In this document: in pieces, positions 1 through 5,186 of the stretch
Layout of the letters: the number at the start of each line of letters is the position of its first letter
Position numbering within the stretch: the stretch's first letter is position 1
Assembly: GCA_030746455.1 (NCBI GenBank)
Contig: JASLMQ010000020.1
Location: 1-6,844 of the forward strand
DNA length: 6,844 nt
Reading direction: 5' to 3'
From: Candidatus Latescibacterota bacterium
GTDB taxonomy: Bacteria; Latescibacterota; UBA2968; GCA-2709665
Notes under the pieces: generated by a model
Database searches by the model: none
The model's input: the letters and a program-made list of their open reading frames with translations, nothing else
What the model was told of the DNA's origin: nothing
Made by a program: the position numbers and the translations under genes

Positions 1-114
1 GAAGCTAAGGCCAAGAAGAATCCGGGCACGAAGGGGATTGTACACCAGACCAAGAGGACGGAGGCTACGAGCCACGAGTCCCGAATCACGAACCACGAAG
101 AACGGGAAGGGTAA
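1..114 (+). CDS. Possible C-terminal tail of an upstream protein (partial)
   Basis: Frame 1 is open from the window edge to a TAA at 112-114 and would encode 37 lysine-, glutamate- and threonine-rich residues beginning EAKAKKNPGTKG and ending NHEEREG. No domain is recognisable. The last third of the frame is simply the translation of the heptamer repeat at 64-98, so if it is a real gene end, the repeat has been read into the coding sequence. The second frame is also open across most of this stretch, so coding status cannot be decided from the window. Confidence 0.22.
   Translation, partial: EAKAKKNPGTKGIVHQTKRTEATSHESRITNHEEREG
64..98 (+). repeat. Heptamer tandem repeat, consensus roughly RYCACGA
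   Basis: Five consecutive 7-base units can be read as GCTACGA, GCCACGA, GTCCCGA, ATCACGA and ACCACGA. A decayed sixth unit (AGAACGG) follows at 99-105. All five end in CGA, and variation is concentrated in the first four bases. This is a degenerate short tandem repeat located 66 bases upstream of the pentapeptide-TIR gene. Similar heptameric short repeats are known between genes in several bacterial groups; membership in a named family is not shown here. Confidence 0.65.
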
Positions 115-163
115 GGGGGAACTCGCTTCGGTGCACAAGACGAGAGAGATAGGATAGACGGCC

Positions 164-1207
164 ATGGCGAATGAAGACCATCTCGTGATTCTGAGAGAGG
201 CCGTGGAGGGGTGGAACCGGTGGCGGGAGGCCAACCCCGATACCGTTCCCGATTTCACGGGCGCCAACCTCAGCTGGTCCAACCTGCGGGAGTCCAACCT
301 TGCGGGGGCGCAGCTGTCGGAGGCCCGGTTGCGGTACGTGAGTCTGTACAGGGCCGATCTCAGTGGGGCGGACCTCGAGCATGTGGATCTCAGGATGGCC
401 GGGCTGGGACGAGCCGACTTGAGGGACGCCCGCCTCCCGAACGCAGACTGCCGAGCCGCGGATCTCAAGGGCGCCGACATGCAAGGGGCGGACCTTACTG
501 GGGCCAACCTGACCGGTGCGAATCTCACAGGCGCCATCCTGAGTGGCGCGACGTTCGACGGGGCCGAGTTCGGCGGGACCGTCCTGGAGGACAACGACCT
601 CTCGCAGGTGCGAGGGCTCGAGGCGGCCGTGCATCGAGGACCCTCGACCCTGGGTATGGACACGGTCACAATGTCAGGGGGCAAGATCCCGAAGCCCTTC
701 CTGCGAGGCGTCGGCCTGCCCGATAGCGTGGTTGCACGCGTTCCGGAGATCGTGGGTGAGACGGGGGCGGCCTGCTCGTGCTTCATCTGCCACAGCGGCG
801 AAGACGGCACGTTCGCTGAACGGCTGCACGCCGACCTTCAGGGCCGGGGCGTTCGATCCTGGCTGGTCTGTAGAGCGGAAGCGAACGAGGAGGAAGTCCG
901 TCCCGTGGTGGACCCATTGACCCGGATTCGGGACAGGCTGGTACTGGTTCTTTCGGCGCACGCCCTCGAGGAGGGATGGCCAGCCAAGGAGGCCCAGGCG
1001 GCGCTTCGGGAGGAACGGCGCCGGGGTGAGGCGATGCTGCTGCCGATCCGGGTGGATGGTACGGTGGCGGATTGCGGGGACGCCTGGGCTGTTGAACTCG
1101 GGGAAGGGCGCGAGATCTGGGATTTCGAAGGGTGGGAGACCGATGAGGCGAAGTACGGGGCTACTCTCGGGGACCTGATGCGCAGACTGACAGTGGAGTC
1201 TGCGTGA
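164..1207 (+). CDS. Pentapeptide-repeat protein with C-terminal TIR domain
   Basis: A 347-residue cytoplasmic protein without signal peptide or membrane segment. After a short N-terminal helix (HLVILREAVEGWNRWREANPD, about 6-26) come 23 uninterrupted pentapeptides (31-145, A(D/N)LxG type, from FTGAN to LEDND), predicted to form a right-handed quadrilateral beta-helix of nearly six coils. Residues 146-200 are a linker with GPSTLGMDT and GGKIPKPFLRG, the kind seen in pentapeptide-TIR fusions. Residues about 204-338 are a TIR domain: CSCFICHSGEDGTFAERL (beta-A/helix A), DRLVLVLSAHAL, then W272 and E276 in GWPAKEAQAAL. E276 is at the position of the catalytic glutamate of NAD-consuming TIR enzymes. 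Box 1 reads CFICHSGED where CFISYSxxD is usual. The ATG is preceded by AGGA at 151-154 with 9-base spacing. It could be a defence or signalling NADase, or a scaffold; activity is inferred. No partner gene is adjacent. Confidence 0.93.
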   Translation: MANEDHLVILREAVEGWNRWREANPDTVPDFTGANLSWSNLRESNLAGAQLSEARLRYVSLYRADLSGADLEHVDLRMAGLGRADLRDARLPNADCRAADLKGADMQGADLTGANLTGANLTGAILSGATFDGAEFGGTVLEDNDLSQVRGLEAAVHRGPSTLGMDTVTMSGGKIPKPFLRGVGLPDSVVARVPEIVGETGAACSCFICHSGEDGTFAERLHADLQGRGVRSWLVCRAEANEEEVRPVVDPLTRIRDRLVLVLSAHALEEGWPAKEAQAALREERRRGEAMLLPIRVDGTVADCGDAWAVELGEGREIWDFEGWETDEAKYGATLGDLMRRLTVESA

Positions 1208-1483
1208 TCTCGGGGCACGGCAACTACGAAAGACGCTAAGAGAGTAGCTATCAGCATTCAGCGTATGGCTGTCAGCTGAACCAGATCAATGGATCTGGCG
1301 CAAGAGGACTCCCGGTATGGCAGGACAACGCCCGCCTGGCTGAAGGCTGATAGCTCGAGAGCAGTGGCAAGCGTCCGACCCTGGGAGGACGCGATCACCA
1401 GGGATGAAGGAAGTGCGGACGACGCATCAAGCGGGATAGAGAGGATCTGACCTGTCGACTCAGACTGGAGAAGGGAGACCGGG
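1208..1483. other. Intergenic spacer with inverted repeats
   Basis: The gap between the TIR gene and the peptidase has no credible ORF. It carries the 17-base inverted pair described separately, a perfect 7-bp stem at 1281-1298, and a 6-bp CCCTGG/CCAGGG pair (1379-1384 with 1398-1403). The stretch ACTACGAAAGACGCTAAGAG near 1223-1242 looks like another decayed dispersed short repeat. None of the hairpins has a U-rich tail, so no clear intrinsic terminator for the TIR gene is visible. The end of the gap holds the peptidase SD, AAGGGAG at 1471-1477, 6 bases before its ATG. Confidence 0.6.
1246..1355. repeat. REP/MITE-like inverted repeat element (17-base arms)
   Basis: AGCTATCAGCATTCAGC at 1246-1262 is the reverse complement of GCTGAAGGCTGATAGCT at 1339-1355 except for one base (16 of 17). 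The arms enclose 76 bases containing a TCAGCTGA palindrome (1272-1279) and a perfect hairpin, CCAGATC-AATG-GATCTGG (1281-1298). The layout, terminal arms with an inner stem and no coding capacity, is that of a small non-autonomous palindromic element. No target-site duplication is evident. Whether it is dispersed in the genome cannot be seen here. Confidence 0.6.
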
Positions 1484-2281
1484 ATGAAGGTCTACATCAG
1501 CGCGGACATCGAAGGCGTGACGGGGACGGTGAGCTGGGAGGACACGGGTGGCAGCGGAGCGGACTACGGTACGTACCGCGAACAGATGACGGCAGAGGTG
1601 GCGGCCGCGTGCGAGGGGACGTTGAACGCGGGGGCCGACGAGGTCTGGGTTAAGGACTCGCACGGCGCGGGGCGGAACCTTCTGCCCGCCAAGCTGCCCA
1701 AAGAGGTGAAGCTCATTCGAGGGCGGCGCGGTCACCCGTTCATGATGGTGGAGGGACTCGACGGGTCTTTCGACGCCCTGATGATGGTCGGGTTCCACTC
1801 GCGCGCGGGCTCGGATGCCAACCCGCTGGCCCACACGGTGAGCGGCAGCGCATCGCACATCCGGATCAACGACCGGTATGCATCGGAGATGCTGATGCAC
1901 ACCTACGCGGCGGCCACGGTGTCCGTGCCCCTGGTCTTCCTTTCCGGGGACCAGGGTCTGTGCGACGATGTGGCATCGCTCAACCCGAACATCGGCACGG
2001 TGGCGGTAAAGGAGGGGGTCGGTGAGTTGGCGATCACCATCCACCCGGAGCTTGCGGTGGAGCGGATCCGCGAAGGCGCGGAGGCGGCGATTGAGGGAGA
2101 CCCGTCTGCGTGCGCGATCGAGCTGCCCGACCACTTCGAGGTGGAGGTTCGCTACAAGGAGCATATGACGGCCCGGCGCATGTCATTCTACCCAGGGGCC
2201 AGCCTGAAGGAGCCGTTTGTCCTCCGGTTCGAGACGGACGACTACTTCGAGGTGCTGCGGCTGCTGATGTTCGTGCTGTGA
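1484..2281 (+). CDS. M55 family metallopeptidase (DppA-type D-aminopeptidase)
   Basis: A 265-residue protein of normal length for peptidase family M55, whose characterised member, Bacillus subtilis DppA, is a zinc-dependent, self-compartmentalising aminopeptidase acting on D-Ala-containing peptides. The start carries the family motif SxDxEG (SADIEG, residues 6-11) with D8 and E10. Further metal-ligand candidates are H60 (VKDSHGAGRN), H105 (GFHSRAG) and E135 (INDRYASEM). The AHTVSG segment (116-121) and the SGD segment (154-156) are also typical. No signal peptide, so cytoplasmic. SD AAGGGAG (1471-1477) supports this ATG. It stands alone rather than beside dipeptide-transport genes, which often accompany M55 genes, so its peptide substrate and role (peptide salvage or peptidoglycan-fragment recycling) are inferred only from the family. 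Confidence 0.93.
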   Translation: MKVYISADIEGVTGTVSWEDTGGSGADYGTYREQMTAEVAAACEGTLNAGADEVWVKDSHGAGRNLLPAKLPKEVKLIRGRRGHPFMMVEGLDGSFDALMMVGFHSRAGSDANPLAHTVSGSASHIRINDRYASEMLMHTYAAATVSVPLVFLSGDQGLCDDVASLNPNIGTVAVKEGVGELAITIHPELAVERIREGAEAAIEGDPSACAIELPDHFEVEVRYKEHMTARRMSFYPGASLKEPFVLRFETDDYFEVLRLLMFVL

Positions 2282-2374
2282 CGGACCGTAGCGATGCACA
2301 TCGAGCGAGGGGCTCCCACCTTCGCTGTAGCTTCGGTGGACAGGTCGGTGGGCATGGAACCCCCTCAGCTCCAG

Positions 2375-2406
2375 CGCATTGCCGAGACATACCTCTCGGC
2401 AATGCG
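2375..2406. repeat. Perfect 13-bp hairpin inside repeat copy 1
   Basis: CGCATTGCCGAGA (2375-2387) and TCTCGGCAATGCG (2394-2406) are exact reverse complements separated by the 6-base loop CATACC. It is about 95 bases downstream of the M55 stop codon and could act as a transcription barrier or RNA-stabilising end for that message. There is no U tract on either strand, so a classical intrinsic terminator is not shown. It is absent from repeat copy 2. Confidence 0.6.
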
Positions 2407-2413
2407 AGAACCA

Positions 2414-2432
2414 AGCCCCGCAGAGCGGGGCT
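2414..2432 (-). terminator. GC-rich 8-bp stem-loop, copy 1
   Basis: AGCCCCGC-AGA-GCGGGGCT is a perfect 8-bp stem with a 3-base loop. Read on the minus strand it is followed by TTGGTT, a weak T-rich tail, so it might act as a backup terminator for the leftward operon. The second half can also pair with GCCCCGCT at 2446-2453, a mutually exclusive structure. Confidence 0.25.
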
Positions 2433-2456
2433 GCCACCCCACCACGCCCCGCTAAC

Positions 2457-2560
2457 ACCGTAGCGAGGGGCTCCCACCTTCGCTGTGAGGCAGCTTCGGT
2501 GGGCATGGAAACCCCCTCGCTACAGAACAACCAAGCCCCGCAGAGCGGGGCTCCCTCCAC
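2457..2560. repeat. Structured intergenic repeat, copy 2 (long imperfect hairpin)
   Basis: The more regular copy folds as one long hairpin. The outer stem is GTAGCGAGGGG (2460-2470) with CCCCTCGCTAC (2513-2523), 11 bp and perfect. Inside it are CCCACC (2473-2478) with GGTGGG (2498-2503), a symmetric TTC/TTC internal loop, and GCTG (2482-2485) with CAGC (2491-2494) around a TGAGG loop. An AACCAAGCCCCGC...GCGGGGCT stem-loop follows (2534-2552). This suggests a structured dispersed repeat rather than coding DNA. Confidence 0.75.
2534..2552 (-). terminator. GC-rich 8-bp stem-loop with T-rich tail, candidate terminator of the leftward operon
   Basis: The same perfect stem AGCCCCGC/GCGGGGCT with a 3-base loop. 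On the minus strand it is followed by TTGGTTGTTCTGT, the most T-rich tail in the gene-free region. It lies about 230 bases beyond the CNNM stop codon. The distance and the interrupted T tract make the terminator role uncertain; it may simply be a part of the repeat. Confidence 0.35.
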
Positions 2561-2782
2561 CCACCACCGGCTATGTGATCGCTCGACCCTCAGCCCTCGC
2601 TGTTCCCCTGCCGCGGTCCCTTCGTCTTCCCGGCCTGGCTTCGGTTCACCGAGACCCCCGCCGGCTATGGCTCTCCGGCCAGTCGGATAGGATCTCCGGC
2701 GCTATCTCGGAGCCCTCTGGCGCACCCGACCTCTGAAGCCTGGTCCTGCCACCTTGCCATATTCCCCATACCTTCCAAAGTA

Positions 2783-3844
2783 CTATGATTCCTCGGATCC
2801 CTGCTGATCCTTGAACACCTGGCTGCGGCGCGCGCGTGCCGCCTCTCTCGTGTCTGTGACAAGATCGGATTCGTCGACGATCTCGGCGCCGAGAATCTCC
2901 TCGAGCACGTCCTCGAGCGTGATGACGCCGGCCAGGCCGCCGTACTCATCGATGACGGCGAAGAGGTGCTGCTGCCGCTCGAGGAACATCCTGAGCACGC
3001 CATCGAGCGGGAAGCTCTCGGCAACGAAGTGGATGGGCTGGATCAGCTCGGACAGCTTGGTGTCACCCTGGTCCTGAGCGATCGCGCTCAAGACGTCCCG
3101 CCGGAGCACGAATCCCACCACGTCCTCGAAGTCCTCGTCGTAGACAGGCGCTCGGCTGTACGGCCAGCCGGCCGACTCTTCTTGCGCCTGCTCGACGGTG
3201 AGATGGATGCTCAGGGCGAGCACGACGGTCCGCGGGGTCATAACCTCACGGACCGTCTTGTGTTTGAGGGACAGGATGTTCTGCACGGTACGCGCCTCAT
3301 CGGGCTGGAGGGAGCCAGCTCTCTGGCCGAGGCGGGCCATGGTCGCGATCTCCTCTTCGGATATCTCCTGGTCCGCGGTTCCCCGCGCGATGAGGCGGGT
3401 GACGAGTCGGGCAAGCTCGACCAGGGGTGCCAAGGCCCAGACCAGGAACCGGAGCGGGTAGGCGACGACGGCAGAGAGCGGACGGCTGTGCACTACGCCG
3501 ATCGTCTTGGGGATGATCTCGGAGAAGAGGAGGACCGCCAGGGTGATGAAGGCGGTGAAATAGGCACTCCATTCATCGCCGTAGACCTTGATGAAGGCGG
3601 CACCGGCGATGAAGGCCCCGCCCGTGTTCGCGATGGTGTTCAGCGACAGGATCGCGGCGATGGGGCGATCGACGTTGCGGAGGCGCAGCTCGTGGAGCAG
3701 GCGACCCGACCGACGCTTGGCCTGGCGGAGGGACTCAACGTGGGCGGCGGGTACCGAATAGAGCACGGCCTCGAAGAGGGAGCACGTGGCCGAGACGACG
3801 ATCACGACGCCAATGGAAACGACGAGTTCGAACACGGCGATCAC
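2783..3844 (-). CDS. CNNM (DUF21) transmembrane protein with CBS pair, short class
   Basis: A 353-residue inner-membrane protein. Residues 1-155 form a CNNM/DUF21 domain: hydrophobic segments near 3-24, 62-85, 94-118 and 124-150, with SLFEAVL (22-28), LNTIANTGG (68-76) and the hallmark SEIIPKTIG (108-116). A linker (160-198) leads to a CBS pair: VMTPRTVVLAL (201-211) opens CBS1 and DEYGGLAGVITLEDVLEEILG (299-319) closes CBS2. The protein ends soon after EIVDESDLV, so the C-terminal CorC/HlyC domain of CorB/YfjD-type relatives is missing. This matches a recurring short bacterial class rather than a truncation. CNNM/CorB proteins are implicated in Mg2+ (sometimes Na+-linked) export; transport here is inferred. 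It starts with GTG; an in-frame TAG sits two codons upstream, so the start cannot lie further out. The SD is weak (AGG), and an 8-codon ATG frame ends in a GTGA overlap with this start. Last gene of a likely operon, 82 bases after the winged-helix gene. Confidence 0.92.
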   Translation of the reverse strand: MIAVFELVVSIGVVIVVSATCSLFEAVLYSVPAAHVESLRQAKRRSGRLLHELRLRNVDRPIAAILSLNTIANTGGAFIAGAAFIKVYGDEWSAYFTAFITLAVLLFSEIIPKTIGVVHSRPLSAVVAYPLRFLVWALAPLVELARLVTRLIARGTADQEISEEEIATMARLGQRAGSLQPDEARTVQNILSLKHKTVREVMTPRTVVLALSIHLTVEQAQEESAGWPYSRAPVYDEDFEDVVGFVLRRDVLSAIAQDQGDTKLSELIQPIHFVAESFPLDGVLRMFLERQQHLFAVIDEYGGLAGVITLEDVLEEILGAEIVDESDLVTDTREAARARRSQVFKDQQGSEES

Positions 3845-3926
3845 CGCCTAACGCTTGAGAGACTCATGTCCAGATGCGAAGGGATTCGGAGGGATACGAG
3901 GGCACCGAACGGCCTGATCCAGAAGA

Positions 3927-4169
3927 CTAGTCGTCGGTGCGGTTGAGCAGGGCGTAGGCCTTTTCGGAAAGCCCGTAGCCCAGGGGATCGTAGATGACCA
4001 GACCCAGCTTGACCAGGTCCTTGATCAGCTCGTCCCAGTTTTTCTGTGTACGGCGTGAAAGACCCTCTCGCTCGCGTTCCAGGACAGAGAGCGGGAGGAA
4101 CTGGCCTTTATCGATGTTGTGCTCTTTGAAGATGCCGAGCACCTGTAGCTGTTCGGATGAAAGATCCAT
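3927..4169 (-). CDS. Small winged-helix-like protein of unknown function (80 aa)
   Basis: The protein is MDLSSEQLQVLGIFKEHNID... to ...YALLNRTDD. The start is fixed by GGAGG (4180-4176) six bases before the ATG; the frame is open further upstream, but that part is arginine/proline-rich and lacks an SD. The pattern of a first helix (SSEQLQVLGIFKEHN), a loop, a second helix (LPLSVLERE), a recognition-like helix (RTQKNWDELIKDLVKLG) and a beta-hairpin-like end (LVIYDPLGYGLSEKAYALL) resembles a winged-helix fold, as in small DNA-binding regulators, but I do not recognise a named family. The preceding ORF stops 13 bases upstream, so translation is probably coupled within the leftward operon. It could regulate the operon or be a protein-interaction module. 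Confidence 0.8.
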   Translation of the reverse strand: MDLSSEQLQVLGIFKEHNIDKGQFLPLSVLEREREGLSRRTQKNWDELIKDLVKLGLVIYDPLGYGLSEKAYALLNRTDD

Positions 4170-4175
4170 CGGTGG

Positions 4176-4180
4176 CCTCC
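4176..4180 (-). promoter_or_regulatory. Ribosome binding site GGAGG deciding the winged-helix start
   Basis: Minus-strand GGAGG with six bases to the ATG at 4169. It lies directly after the TAA (4185-4183) of the preceding ORF, an arrangement typical of coupled genes, and it rules out the longer reading of the downstream frame. Confidence 0.8.
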
Positions 4181-4182
4181 GT

Positions 4183-4590
4183 TTACGGAGATGCGAGACC
4201 GTCGGGACAGGGAGACGTCCAGGCTGCGGTGTGGATCGCCTGAACGAACGACGGCATCGGTGCTGTATGCGGACTGCACGGGCGTCGGGCCACGGCGAAT
4301 GCGCGGCGGCGGAATACAACGGTGTGCGCGGGATTCCCTTGGCTGGGGGCATGGCCCGCGCCGTCACGACGTGGGAGATAGCCTGTGGGACCGGTCGAAG
4401 ACAGGAAGGCCCCCGAGGACGGGGTGCAGGGCGACAGGAGCACGGGTGGGACTCCCGCGACTGACTGGTCAGCGGAGATCTCGGAGGTCTCTGGGCGCAC
4501 AGGTCCGTCGAAGGCTGCGAATCCGGCGCAGCAGAGCATGCCCAGGCCGAGAAGGACCCAGAATCGACGTGCCTGCAGGTGAGAGATCAT
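4183..4590 (-). CDS. Putative small exported or membrane-anchored protein, no recognised family
   Basis: An open frame filling the gap between the receiver gene and the winged-helix gene. The N-terminus looks like a signal peptide or anchor: MISHLQARRF, then the hydrophobic WVLLGLGMLCCAGFAA. The rest is proline-, serine- and arginine-rich without recognisable domains (135 residues). Support: G/C-rich third positions in the N-terminal part, a fit between neighbours (about 40 bases after the receiver stop), and a TAA placed just before the next gene's SD. Against: no good SD before either the ATG at 4590 or an in-frame GTG at 4605, and a compositionally odd C-terminal half (RRRAFAVARRPC...) that could be frame-shifted or non-coding. 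If it is not a gene, this is a 460-base spacer with nothing else visible. Confidence 0.4.
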   Translation of the reverse strand: MISHLQARRFWVLLGLGMLCCAGFAAFDGPVRPETSEISADQSVAGVPPVLLSPCTPSSGAFLSSTGPTGYLPRRDGAGHAPSQGNPAHTVVFRRRAFAVARRPCSPHTAPMPSFVQAIHTAAWTSPCPDGLASP

Positions 4591-4629
4591 ACCGGAGGTG
4601 CTCACGAGATGTCTACGGGGCCGGGCGGA

Positions 4630-5130
4630 TCAGGCGGTTTCGCTTGCCGTCTGCCGGGGGGGCGACTGCGCCAGGCCCTTTTGGATCGCACGCAGGGCGG
4701 ATATCTTGAAGGGCTTTGCGAGGACGGCGACGGGCTCCAGGCCTTTCAGCGATCCGTGGAACTCGGACGTCTGCAGGTAGGCGGAGATCACGATGTAGGG
4801 GACGTCTTCCGGCAGGTTCCGGATGAACTCGACGCCGTCGACCTCGGGCATTTTGAGGTCGGTGACGATGAGGTCGATTTTCTGCTCCCCGGAGGCGATT
4901 TCGGACAGGCCGAACAACCCGTTGGCCGCCTCGACGATGGTGTAGTCCCTGCCGAATGCGTCCAGCAGGAGACGTCTGATCTCGCCGTCGTCGTCCACAA
5001 CGAGGATCGTGGGCTTCGCGGCTTCGGATTCCGGGGGTGTCTCGTCGGTGTCTCGCCACCGGATCAGTCCGTAGACGATGACGGCGACTCCCACGATGAG
5101 CAGAACAACCAGGATGCTCAAACCTTCCAT
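4630..5130 (-). CDS. Membrane-anchored stand-alone response-regulator receiver protein
   Basis: A 166-residue protein. Residues 4-24 (LSILVVLLIVGVAVIVYGLIR) are one transmembrane helix. A short polar linker (25-40) leads to a single CheY-like receiver domain (41-about 155). Landmarks: acidic pocket D46-D47-D48 (ILVVDDDGEIRR), phospho-acceptor D91 (LIVTDLKMPEVDG), switch S116 (VISAY) and K139 (LAKPFK). All residues needed for phosphorylation are present. There is no DNA-binding or enzymatic output domain; only about ten polar residues follow the receiver. No histidine kinase is in the window. Tethering a receiver to the membrane is unusual; it may act as a phosphate sink or by contact with a membrane partner such as the CNNM protein encoded in the same direction (inference). 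GGGAG (5145-5141) lies 10 bases before the ATG. First gene of the leftward operon. Confidence 0.92.
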   Translation of the reverse strand: MEGLSILVVLLIVGVAVIVYGLIRWRDTDETPPESEAAKPTILVVDDDGEIRRLLLDAFGRDYTIVEAANGLFGLSEIASGEQKIDLIVTDLKMPEVDGVEFIRNLPEDVPYIVISAYLQTSEFHGSLKGLEPVAVLAKPFKISALRAIQKGLAQSPPRQTASETA

Positions 5131-5157
5131 AGCGGCATCACTCCCTTCGTTCTTTTG

Positions 5158-5186
5158 AATATAGGCGAGGCCCGGGCAACAGTCAA
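5158..5186 (-). promoter_or_regulatory. Sigma-70-like promoter for the leftward operon
   Basis: On the minus strand, TTGACT (5186-5181), a 17-base spacer and TATATT (5163-5158), each box matching consensus at 5 of 6 positions. Transcription would start near 5151, about 20 bases before the receiver ATG, leaving room for the GGGAG SD. Spacing, strength and position fit well; no operator is evident. Confidence 0.7.

Larger units (their letters stand above)
2285..2441. repeat. Structured intergenic repeat, copy 1
   Basis: The copy begins with ACCGTAGCGA (2285-2294), repeated at 2457-2466. It contains a 25-base block (2304-2328) identical to 2462-2486, then AGCTTCGGTGG (2329-2339), TCGGTGGGCATGGAA (2345-2359), CCCCCTC (2360-2366) and finally ACCAAGCCCCGCAGAG followed by CGGGGCT (to 2432). 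All blocks occur in the same order in copy 2. Compared with copy 2 it has extra bases around 2295-2304 and 2340-2344 and a 13-bp hairpin inserted before the AGCCCCGC stem, so it looks like the more diverged copy. Confidence 0.75.
2282..2782. other. 500-base gene-free region between convergent genes
   Basis: The M55 gene ends on the left and the CNNM gene ends on the right, so transcription converges here. Positions 2285-2560 are filled by a duplicated structured repeat (separate entries). Positions 2561-2782 are C-rich on the plus strand and contain only weak inverted pairs, such as GCCGG/CCGGC around 2660-2680. I see no ORF with coding character. Short minus-strand frames here repeat the peptide RRWEPLA only because the DNA itself is duplicated. 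Confidence 0.65.

Noticed and set aside
86..634. 182-codon minus-strand open frame with repeated VG-P motifs
   Set aside because: Its periodicity is the complement of the pentapeptide repeats on the plus strand.
1460..2164. 234-codon minus-strand open frame
   Set aside because: Antisense shadow of the M55 peptidase; histidine/arginine/valine-rich with no domain.
2285..2560. CRISPR array
   Set aside because: Only two copies, with internal palindromes and unequal insertions, no regular repeat-spacer pattern and no cas gene.
2183..2560. Short minus-strand ORFs sharing the peptide RRWEPLA
   Set aside because: The shared peptide arises from the duplicated DNA element; no SD, no domain, and the two copies fall in different frames.
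2783..2830. Truncated CNNM gene that lost its CorC/HlyC domain
   Set aside because: The protein ends with a natural-looking tail after EIVDESDLV, as in a recurring short CNNM class, and no remnant of the missing domain appears downstream in any frame.
2966..3946. 326-codon plus-strand open frame
   Set aside because: It lies opposite the CNNM gene, whose minus-strand protein has clear motifs (SEIIPKTIG, CBS pair). The plus-strand translation is charged, low-complexity and without domains.
4170..4367. N-terminal extension of the winged-helix gene
   Set aside because: The extension is arginine/proline-rich, has no SD, and overlaps the putative exported ORF; GGAGG at 4180-4176 marks the ATG at 4169 as the start.
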